64,000 bases of DNA. It comes from Oscillospiraceae bacterium. Lineage in GTDB: Bacteria > Bacillota > Clostridia > Oscillospirales > Acutalibacteraceae. Each line of letters starts with the position of its first letter. Within the stretch, counting starts at the first letter, position 1. The notes beneath the pieces are model-generated. The model saw only the letters and a list, made by a program, of their open reading frames with translations, had not been told where the DNA came from and did not search any database. Made by a program: the position numbers and the translations under genes. Positions 8,650-15,370 of this stretch are shown here, piece after piece. Location of the stretch: contig DOQR01000007.1 of the NCBI GenBank assembly GCA_003514385.1, forward strand, positions 146,768 through 210,767. The letters run 5' to 3'.

Positions 8650-9932
8650 TGTACTACATCCTCCCTTGTTATCCTGTTGTCGAACAAACTCAGCTGTTCG
8701 CCCTGCATATTCGGTAAAAGCGACTGACACCGCTCGGAAATTAACGAGCCGAGGACTCTGTCGGGATTGACATTGAGCCCCGCCAAATGTTTGCCATTGC
8801 AGGTTATAAAATACTGGGCACGTTTGAGCACCACGCCGAGTTTTTTGAGATCTTCAAAGCTCAATGGCGAGACACGCCGAGCCGCCAAAATTCTTTGAAC
8901 GCTGCGCACGCCGACGCCGGGTATTCTCAGCAGTTCTTCCTTTGTTGCGCGGTTTATTTCGAGCGGGAACAGCTCCATGTGATTGAGCGCCCAGTTGCAT
9001 TTTGGGTCAACATAAGGGTTTAAGAACGGGTGCTTTTCATCGAGCAGTTCGTTCGCATCGAAGCCGTAATAGCGCAAAAGCCAATCCGCCTGATAGAGTC
9101 TGTGCTCGCGCAGAAGCGGCGGTTCCGTTGTCTTCGCAGGCAGAAGCGGATTCTCGACGACCGGGATATACGCCGAATAGAACACTCGCTTGAGCTCGTA
9201 TTTTTTATAGAGCGCCGCGGAGAGCGACATTATCTGATAGTCGCTGTCGGGCGTTGCGCCGACTATCAATTGCGTGCTCTGACCGCCGGAGGCGAAGCGC
9301 GGCGCGTGCTTATATCTGACAAGCTCCGCCGAGCTCTCTTTTATCTTATTTGTAATAAGTCCCATCGGGCGGAGTATCGACTCCTTTGTTTTGTCCGGCG
9401 CGAGAGTTTGCAGGCTGTTGTTCGACGGCAGTTCGATATTGACGCTCATTCTGTCCGCGAACATACCCAGACGGGTTATCAGCGCGTTATCCGCGCCCGG
9501 GATCGCTTTGGCGTGGATATATCCGCCGAACCTGTATTCTTCGCGCAGAATACGCAGAGTCTCTATCATGCGCTCGCAGGTATAATCGGGGCTGCCGACG
9601 ACGGCGGACGAGAGGAAAAGCCCCTCGATATAATTGCGGCGATAAAAATTCATCGTCAGCTCCGCGAGCTCACGCGGCGAAAATGTCGCGCGGCGGACAT
9701 CGTTGGAGACGCGGTTGACGCAATATTTGCAGTCAAAGACGCAGGCGTTGCTCATGAGGACTTTCAGCAGTGATATACATCTGCCGTCCGCCGCGAAGCT
9801 GTGGCATATGCCGCACGCGGCGGCGTTGCCTATCCCCTCGCCGCCCGAAGACCTGTCCGTTCCGCTGCTCGTGCAGGCGACATCATATTTCGCCGAATCG
9901 GAAAGTATCTCCAGCTTGTCAAACAGATCCAC
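8628..9932 (-). CDS. Putative DNA modification/repair radical SAM protein (TIGR03916-type)
   Basis: Radical SAM enzyme with the [4Fe-4S] cluster motif Cys64-x3-Cys68-x2-Cys71 (CVFDCKYC) and a C-terminal helix-hairpin-helix (about residues 332-352, core LLRIPGVGVRS) that would bind DNA non-specifically. Additional cysteines precede the cluster (ACGICH). GTG at 9932, nine bases after GGTGAG, restores the family N-terminus V-D-L-F; a TTG at 9950 is the alternative. 434 residues. First gene of a two-gene operon with DUF4130, transcribed from a consensus promoter overlapped by two SOS boxes, so DNA damage induction by loss of LexA is expected. The reaction is unknown; repair of a specific lesion or removal of a base modification is inference. 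Confidence 0.92.
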   Translation of the reverse strand: MDLFDKLEILSDSAKYDVACTSSGTDRSSGGEGIGNAAACGICHSFAADGRCISLLKVLMSNACVFDCKYCVNRVSNDVRRATFSPRELAELTMNFYRRNYIEGLFLSSAVVGSPDYTCERMIETLRILREEYRFGGYIHAKAIPGADNALITRLGMFADRMSVNIELPSNNSLQTLAPDKTKESILRPMGLITNKIKESSAELVRYKHAPRFASGGQSTQLIVGATPDSDYQIMSLSAALYKKYELKRVFYSAYIPVVENPLLPAKTTEPPLLREHRLYQADWLLRYYGFDANELLDEKHPFLNPYVDPKCNWALNHMELFPLEINRATKEELLRIPGVGVRSVQRILAARRVSPLSFEDLKKLGVVLKRAQYFITCNGKHLAGLNVNPDRVLGSLISERCQSLLPNMQGEQLSLFDNRITREDVVQCLHGQM

Positions 9933-9947
9933 GCTCTCACCAGATTT

Positions 9948-9961
9948 CAAACATTTGTTCG
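9948..9961 (-). promoter_or_regulatory. LexA/SOS box 1, perfect match
   Basis: CGAACAAATGTTTG on the minus strand matches every position of the Bacillus-type SOS consensus CGAACRNRYGTTYG. It lies between the -10 box and the start codon of the radical SAM gene, where bound LexA would block transcription initiation. Confidence 0.85.
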
Positions 9962-9966
9962 TACAT

Positions 9967-9996
9967 ATTATATATCAGAACATTTGTTTGTGTCAA
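9967..9996 (-). promoter_or_regulatory. Consensus sigma-A promoter of the radical SAM/DUF4130 operon
   Basis: TTGACA (9991-9996), an 18-base spacer and TATAAT (9967-9972), both hexamers perfect. Such a strong promoter fits tight repression by LexA through the two flanking SOS boxes. Confidence 0.85.
9977..9990 (-). promoter_or_regulatory. LexA/SOS box 2, inside the promoter spacer
   Basis: CAAACAAATGTTCT on the minus strand (reverse AGAACATTTGTTTG) matches the SOS consensus at 12 of 14 positions and sits between the -35 and -10 hexamers. Its centre is 29 bases from that of box 1, close to three helical turns, so two LexA dimers could bind the same face. Confidence 0.7.
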
Positions 9997-10010
9997 GAGC
10001 TAATATAAAA

Positions 10011-10049
10011 AATATCGGCCGCGCCTAAACTTCGGGCACAGCCGATATT
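10011..10049 (-). terminator. Terminator downstream of spoIVA
   Basis: AATATCGGC (10011-10019) pairs with GCCGATATT (10041-10049), with TTTTTTA following on the minus strand, just after the spoIVA stop codon. Confidence 0.85.
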
Positions 10050-10052
10050 ATT

Positions 10053-11531
10053 TTACAGGATGATGCAGATGAGTCCGCTGCATCCCTCGTTGATGACTTT
10101 TTCGAGCGTCTCCTGCAGTTTCATGCGCGCCGCGGCGGGCATACGGTAGAGCTTGTTGTGCAGTCCCTCGTTGACGAGCTCATGCAGTGACTTGCCGAAG
10201 ATATTCGACTCCCATATCTTCGTCGGGTCCTCTTCGAACTCCTTGAGCATATAGTTGACAAGTTCTTCTGACTGGGACTCCGAGCCGACTATCGGCGCGA
10301 CTTCTGTTGTTATATTCGCCTTCATCATGTGTATCGACGGAGCGGAGGCGCGCAGGCGCACGCCGTATCTGCCGCCCTGGCGCATTATCTCCGGCTCTTC
10401 GAGGCTCAATTCATCGAGCGACGGCATGACTATTCCGTAGCCCGTCGCTTCAACTTCGTCGAGCGCGCCCTTGAGCCGCTCATATTCGCGGCGCACGGCG
10501 GCGAGTTCGCGCATGCAGCTCATCAGATCCTGCTCACCGGAGATATCGAGTCCCGTCTCCTCGGCGAGTATCTTATAGAACAGACTGCCGTCTATCTGCG
10601 CCTCTATCCGCGCCGCGCCACAGGACAGATCCATTTTCGCTATCTTCGCGCCCGTCACATATTCGCACGAGCAGATATCCTCGGCGAGGTGTTTTACATC
10701 GCGGAGGGTGCGGAGGTTCTGCGCCGCTTCGCTCACGGCGCTGCAAAGTCCCGAGCGCAGCCAATGATCGCGGCTGAGAGTCATAGCCCAACCCGGCAGA
10801 CCGACACTGACTTCTTTGACGGGGAACTCGAAGAGCACCTGAGTGAGAATCTCTTTTATCTCCTCCTCGCCTATCTCGAGGCAGTTCACGGGCATGACGG
10901 GCACGCCGTATTTATCGGTCAGCGACGCCGCCATATTTTTGACTTCGTCGGACTCCGGATTCGTGCTGTTCAATAGGACAACAAAAGGCTTTTTGAGCCC
11001 TTTGAGCTCTGATATTACCCTGCCTTCGGCTTCTTCATATTCGCTGCGCGGAATCTCGCTTATCGAGCCGTCAGTCGTTATGACAAGACCTATTGTCGAA
11101 TGTTCGCTGATGACCTTCTGTGTGCCTATCTCCGCCGCCATATTGAACGGTATCTCATGCTCGAACCACGGAGTTTTTACCATTCGTGGGCTCTCGCCCT
11201 CGATATAGCCGAGGGAACTCGGGACGATATATCCCACGCAGTCTATGAGCCGCACGCGGAATGTCGCCTCCGCCTGTAGCGATATCTCGACGGCGTTTTC
11301 GGGGATGAATTTCGGCTCGGTGGTCATTATTGTGCGTCCCGCCGCGGACTGCGGGAGCTCATCGGTCGCGCGGTCGCGCACGCTCTGGCTCTCGATATTC
11401 GGCAGAACGAGGGCATCCATGAAGCGCTTTATAAACGTTGATTTTCCGGTTCTGACAGGGCCGACAACGCCGATATAAATATCGCCCTGAGTGCGCTTTG
11501 CAATGTCGCTGTAAATATTTCTCTCCTGCAC
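10053..11531 (-). CDS. spoIVA: Stage IV sporulation protein A
   Basis: ATPase that polymerises on the outer forespore membrane as the base layer of the spore coat. The P-loop GPVRTGKST occupies residues 24-32 within the typical N-terminus, and 492 residues is the normal full length, with a hydrophobic C-terminal end (GLICIIL) required in other species for forespore targeting. GTG at 11531 has GGAGG seven bases upstream. It lies 12 bases downstream of the sipL-type gene, so the scaffold and its partner are co-transcribed. Expression in the mother cell under sigma-E is expected from the family; I did not identify the promoter. Confidence 0.97.
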   Translation of the reverse strand: MQERNIYSDIAKRTQGDIYIGVVGPVRTGKSTFIKRFMDALVLPNIESQSVRDRATDELPQSAAGRTIMTTEPKFIPENAVEISLQAEATFRVRLIDCVGYIVPSSLGYIEGESPRMVKTPWFEHEIPFNMAAEIGTQKVISEHSTIGLVITTDGSISEIPRSEYEEAEGRVISELKGLKKPFVVLLNSTNPESDEVKNMAASLTDKYGVPVMPVNCLEIGEEEIKEILTQVLFEFPVKEVSVGLPGWAMTLSRDHWLRSGLCSAVSEAAQNLRTLRDVKHLAEDICSCEYVTGAKIAKMDLSCGAARIEAQIDGSLFYKILAEETGLDISGEQDLMSCMRELAAVRREYERLKGALDEVEATGYGIVMPSLDELSLEEPEIMRQGGRYGVRLRASAPSIHMMKANITTEVAPIVGSESQSEELVNYMLKEFEEDPTKIWESNIFGKSLHELVNEGLHNKLYRMPAAARMKLQETLEKVINEGCSGLICIIL

Positions 11532-11543
11532 GGTTATCCCTCC

Positions 11544-13061
11544 TCAGACTCCGGGTATCAGCAGCATACATTTCTGCGCCACTGTTTCACCCGTTATGCC
11601 GTTTTCCTGCTCCACCGCTTCGACGGTCGTGTTATACCGCCTCGCGATATCCCATATTTCTTCACCTGCATCCGCAAAATAGACTGTCAGCGCGGCGCCG
11701 CCCGTCTTTTTGCCGTCGGAATCGGAGCATTCTATTGAAGTGACGGTCTTGCGGCGGACGCTGTCGAAGATACAGCCCGAGATATTCATCTCGACCCTGA
11801 CATCGGCGCTTCCCGAAGCGCAGGCGGCGCTCGCGGCGGTTATCTCGATGCACGGCGAGCACTTGAGATCGCCGCACTTTCTGACCGCTCGGCGATATTC
11901 GTAGTTCGTCTGCCGCTGGGCGTAGCATGGCTGGGATTCGGCATCGGTATAGAGAAAATGTAGTGTCAGTTCGCCGGAGATTATTATTCCGTCGGAGTCC
12001 TGCGCCACACTCTTGGATAAGTCGGAGCACCAGAGAGCCAAAATCTGTCTCGCCTCCGGCAGATCCTGCGTGCTGCGGCAGGTGAAAGTGTCGTTGAACT
12101 TATCGGCGATGACAGCAAAATCGGCATTGCGGCTCTTTGTTTCAAGGTCACAGCAGACGGAATAGGCATCGGTGACGGTCGGGAAGCTCAGCTCGCGATA
12201 AGCCTTGACTCCCGCGCCGACGCGCGCGCTGATATCAATCAGTCTGTTGTCGCCAGCCTGGTCGGCCTTCGGCAGGACTTCGAGCGAAGTGACGGGCAGG
12301 CAGACGCAGCAGGTGCAGTCCTCGTCAATGCCCTCGAGATTTATTATCTGGCTTATCGGCATGGAATGGCCGAAGCTGAATATTTCGCCGCCCTCGCCGC
12401 AGCAGACTGCGCTGACGGTGAGTTCGCCCTTGACGAGCAGTTTGTTGCTGATGACCTTTATCTCCTGCGCGAGCGCCGCCGCCTGCGCGCTCAGCACGCA
12501 GGACACCGCCGGGTCGCCGTCGGGCAGAGGCACGGTCTCGCTCATCGGGAACGCAGTCTCGGTGCAGGCGACGAGGCTTGCGGTGCGGCTGTCACAGCAT
12601 CTGAGCTGGATTCCCGCACCCTCTGCTCCGGTTATTATCTCTTCTTCTTTTACGCCGGATATGCCGAACGCCACGCTGACCACGGCGTGGATATCGAGCC
12701 TGCGCGGGCTGACGGCACGGCAGTTGGCATACTGAGTATAGGCGCGCACATTCACGCAGCAGTTTTCATCCGCGCCCTTGAGATCGGCGTATTTTGAAAA
12801 CGGGTATGTCTGCTCGAAGCAGCAGACCGTCCCCTGCTCGTCGGCATAGATGACGCACACGCCGGCTGAGCCATCCGCCGTCGCTCTGTCGCCCGCAGTC
12901 TGGACTGCGGTTATGCGCGGAGTGACAAGGCATTTGAGCACGCGCCTGATATCCGGGCAATAATCCGGCAGGGTTATATCGGCATCTATCGGCTGTTCCG
13001 CAGTGCAGCTGCCGAGCGTCTCTTCGACACCGACCGACTGCGTTATAACGTTGATTTGCAT
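11544..13061 (-). CDS. sipL: SipL-like spore coat morphogenetic protein (DUF3794/SPOCS repeats plus LysM)
   Basis: 505 residues. The N-terminal part contains DUF3794/SPOCS modules, recognisable by LPDYCPDIRRVLK near residue 30 and the repeated pattern of cysteine-rich beta strands, and the C-terminus is a LysM domain (about 455-505, IWDIARRYNTTVEAVEQENG). This is the architecture of Clostridioides difficile SipL, whose LysM domain binds SpoIVA and tethers the coat to the forespore. The gene directly precedes spoIVA, which supports the assignment. ATG 13061 follows AAGGAGAGG by six bases. An uncharacterised SPOCS-LysM paralogue is the main alternative. Confidence 0.88.
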   Translation of the reverse strand: MQINVITQSVGVEETLGSCTAEQPIDADITLPDYCPDIRRVLKCLVTPRITAVQTAGDRATADGSAGVCVIYADEQGTVCCFEQTYPFSKYADLKGADENCCVNVRAYTQYANCRAVSPRRLDIHAVVSVAFGISGVKEEEIITGAEGAGIQLRCCDSRTASLVACTETAFPMSETVPLPDGDPAVSCVLSAQAAALAQEIKVISNKLLVKGELTVSAVCCGEGGEIFSFGHSMPISQIINLEGIDEDCTCCVCLPVTSLEVLPKADQAGDNRLIDISARVGAGVKAYRELSFPTVTDAYSVCCDLETKSRNADFAVIADKFNDTFTCRSTQDLPEARQILALWCSDLSKSVAQDSDGIIISGELTLHFLYTDAESQPCYAQRQTNYEYRRAVRKCGDLKCSPCIEITAASAACASGSADVRVEMNISGCIFDSVRRKTVTSIECSDSDGKKTGGAALTVYFADAGEEIWDIARRYNTTVEAVEQENGITGETVAQKCMLLIPGV

Positions 13062-13154
13062 CGCATTCCTCTCCTTAACAGAAAATGTCAATGCATTTAT
13101 ATTCCGCCCATGTCCCGCGTATGATAAAAACCTGCGCGGTGTTTCAAACGCACT

Positions 13155-13181
13155 TTAGCACTCTTTTAATTAGAGTGCTAA
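13155..13181 (+). promoter_or_regulatory. CIRCE element (HrcA operator), perfect
   Basis: TTAGCACTC-N9-GAGTGCTAA, identical to the canonical CIRCE inverted repeat. It lies 191 bases before the hsp20 start codon and is the operator for the heat-shock repressor HrcA, so the small heat-shock gene should be induced on protein damage. Confidence 0.93.
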
Positions 13182-13372
13182 GTATTTACAATTTGTTCAC
13201 ATATCACTGTATTCTTTTTTAACAAAGCAGGGGTACTATATAATCAAACGAAGGGAGCGAGAGCCCCTGGAGAAGAAAGAGAGTGAGTCCGATGGAAATC
13301 GGAGAGCAGTCAGACAAATAAAACAATCACTTCAACATGAATAACAATAAACAACAAACGGAGGAATCAATT
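13182..13372 (+). other. Long leader region of hsp20
   Basis: No gene. A weak promoter can be read as TTTACA (13185-13190), 17 bases, TGTATT (13208-13213), directly after CIRCE; a perfect TATAAT at 13239-13244 lacks a well-placed -35. The transcript would carry a purine-rich leader of more than 120 bases with the hairpin CCGATggaaATCGG (13289-13302) and a possible GGGG/CCCC closing stem (13230-13233 with 13263-13267). The ribosome site is GGAGG just before ATG 13373. Confidence 0.45.
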
Positions 13373-13807
13373 ATGTTTGAACTTACACCTTATGAACGCA
13401 GACATCAGCGTGCACTCTTTAATCCTTTCAGAGATATGGAAAACTTCGAGAAGAACTTCTGGGGCGACATGGCCGCAACAGACTTCAAGACCGATATAAA
13501 GGACAACGGCAAGGAATATGTGCTCGAGGCAGAGCTGCCCGGATTTAAGAAGGAAGACATTCACGTCGACATTGAAGACGGCTACATGACCATCAGCGCA
13601 GAGCGCAGCAACGAGACCGAGAAGAAGGATGACAAAGGCAACTTTGTCCGCCGCGAGAGGTCTTACGGCTCGTTCAGCAGGAGCTTCGATGTCTCGTCCG
13701 TCAAGACCGAAGACATCACCGGCGAATACAAGGACGGCGTTCTGACCCTGACGATGCCTAAGAAAGAAGAAAATGTGCCGACATCGAGAAGAATCGAGAT
13801 CGGCTGA
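13373..13807 (+). CDS. Hsp20 family small heat-shock protein
   Basis: 144-residue ATP-independent holdase chaperone. The alpha-crystallin domain spans about residues 38-132, with the family motifs ELPGFKKEDIHVDIEDG and the C-terminal strand YKDGVLTLTMPKKEE, followed by a short tail ending R-R-I-E-I-G that contains the I-x-I anchor used for oligomer assembly. ATG 13373 follows GGAGG by eight bases. A perfect CIRCE element upstream indicates HrcA control, and a strong terminator follows, making it a single-gene transcript. Confidence 0.95.
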   Translation: MFELTPYERRHQRALFNPFRDMENFEKNFWGDMAATDFKTDIKDNGKEYVLEAELPGFKKEDIHVDIEDGYMTISAERSNETEKKDDKGNFVRRERSYGSFSRSFDVSSVKTEDITGEYKDGVLTLTMPKKEENVPTSRRIEIG

Positions 13808-13820
13808 TAAAATGCAAGCG

Positions 13821-13849
13821 ACCCCGGAGGGAATACCCTCCGGGGTTTT
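13821..13849 (+). terminator. Strong terminator of hsp20
   Basis: ACCCCGGAGGG-aata-CCCTCCGGGGT is a perfect 11-base-pair stem with tetraloop and trailing T-run. Confidence 0.93.
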
Positions 13850-13877
13850 GCGTTTTTATGTGTGCTTTTTATAAGAA

Positions 13878-15350
13878 TTACTTCATCCCGTGTTTTTTCA
13901 TATAATTCGTGATGCAGTCGAGCTCGCTGAAATATATTTTTTCGCCTTTCACTTTCATGAAATGCTCATGCCCTTTGCCGAGCAGGAGGAGGATATCCCC
14001 TTTCTGCATATGGTCGAGGGCATATTCTATTGCCTCGGCGCGGTCGGTTATCTTGACATACTTACCCGCTCCGCCGCCTTTTTCGACCCATCCGGCTATC
14101 TCGTCTATTATCGCATTCGGATCCTCAAAATCCGGGTCATCGCTCGTGATTATAATAAAATCACACATCTTCGCACTTACAAGACCAAGCTCCTGCCTGC
14201 GGATGGTCGCTTTGTTGCCTGTTGAACCGAAGAGCGCAACAACGCGGTTGGGTTTATAATCGCGGACGGTCTCAATGACATTCTCCATGCTAAGACCGTT
14301 GTGTGCGTAGTCTATAATTACGCTGTAATCATCGCTGACATGGACTATCTGCATTCTGCCGTCGATGCTCACATGCGAAAACGCCTCGCGCATTTTTTCA
14401 ACAGGAATGCCCATCTTGCGCAGGAGCGCGACGGACGCAAGAACATTGTAGACGCTGAAAAATCCCGGCATACTGACCTGTGCGTGCCACGGGGAATCAA
14501 ACTTGCTCTTGCAGTCGAATTCTATTCCGAGGAAGCCCGGGCGGCGCAGAGGATTTATATTCTCTGCATAGTAATCGCACTTTTCGTTGAGCCCGTAGCT
14601 TATCACCTCGCCTTTTGACGCGGCGGCAATATCATCAAAAAACGCATCGTCTCGGTTAGCGACAGTGAAGCCGCTGTGGACATAGAGCTGCTTTTTCCAA
14701 TAGGCGTATTCCTCAAACGTCTTATGCTCGTTTCCGCCGATATGGTCGGGCGAAAGATTTGTGAATATCCCGGCATAGAATTCAACTCCGTGGACGCGGC
14801 TCATCTTGAGCCCTATCGACGAAACCTCCATGCAGACAGCCTCGCAGCCACCGTCCGCCATCTCGCGCAGAATTTTCTGAAGCTCATATGATTCAGGAGT
14901 CGTGTTGACGGTCGGTATTTTTTTGTCGCCGTAAAACGCGCCGATAGTGCCGATAACGCCTGTTTTTATGCCGCAGTTTTCAAGTGCACTGCGCAGGATA
15001 TAAGTTATGCTCGTCTTGCCCTTCGTGCCGGTTATACCTATCATTTTCAGCTCATCCGCAGGGTGACCGAAGAAATTTATGCTCATCTGCGCGAGGTCGC
15101 GGCGCGTGTTTTCGCTTATCAGCACGATTGCATCATCGGGCAGGCTGAGCGCCTCTTCCGCAACGAACACGCGGCAGCCGAGGTCATATGCGCTCTTTGC
15201 GTATTTATGTCCGTCAGTTGTCTCGCCTTTCATGCAGACAAATGCCGTGCCCGGTCTTGCCTTGCGCGAGTCGTAGACTATATCGTATATATCCGCCTGC
15301 GGATAATCACCCGCAACGGTCGTGCCCTCAAGCAGTTCTTTCAGAAACAT
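13878..15350 (-). CDS. murE: UDP-N-acetylmuramoyl-tripeptide synthetase (MurE-type ligase) with atypical specificity motif
   Basis: Mur ligase that adds the third amino acid to the peptidoglycan stem peptide in the cytoplasm. The three Mur domains are present: N-terminal UDP-binding domain, central ATPase with GTKGKTS (residues 108-114), and C-terminal domain with GKGHEHF. 490 residues is normal. The motif that is DNPR in diaminopimelate-adding MurE is DDPD here (404-407), so the arginine that grips the DAP carboxylate is absent; this predicts L-lysine, ornithine or another acceptor, or a MurE paralogue with a different role. It is separated by 20 bases from the beta-galactosidase gene upstream on the same strand. 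Confidence 0.88.
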   Translation of the reverse strand: MFLKELLEGTTVAGDYPQADIYDIVYDSRKARPGTAFVCMKGETTDGHKYAKSAYDLGCRVFVAEEALSLPDDAIVLISENTRRDLAQMSINFFGHPADELKMIGITGTKGKTSITYILRSALENCGIKTGVIGTIGAFYGDKKIPTVNTTPESYELQKILREMADGGCEAVCMEVSSIGLKMSRVHGVEFYAGIFTNLSPDHIGGNEHKTFEEYAYWKKQLYVHSGFTVANRDDAFFDDIAAASKGEVISYGLNEKCDYYAENINPLRRPGFLGIEFDCKSKFDSPWHAQVSMPGFFSVYNVLASVALLRKMGIPVEKMREAFSHVSIDGRMQIVHVSDDYSVIIDYAHNGLSMENVIETVRDYKPNRVVALFGSTGNKATIRRQELGLVSAKMCDFIIITSDDPDFEDPNAIIDEIAGWVEKGGGAGKYVKITDRAEAIEYALDHMQKGDILLLLGKGHEHFMKVKGEKIYFSELDCITNYMKKHGMK

Positions 15351-15370
15351 TGTATCTCTCCCGTGAAGTC

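Noticed and set aside
9030..9773. 247-codon open frame opposite the radical SAM gene
   Set aside because: Arg-rich shadow frame; the opposite strand has a clear cluster motif and family N-terminus.
13239..13244. Perfect TATAAT in the hsp20 leader as the main promoter
   Set aside because: No -35 at proper distance (closest TTAACA is 14 bases away) and it lies 57 bases past CIRCE; kept only as an alternative.
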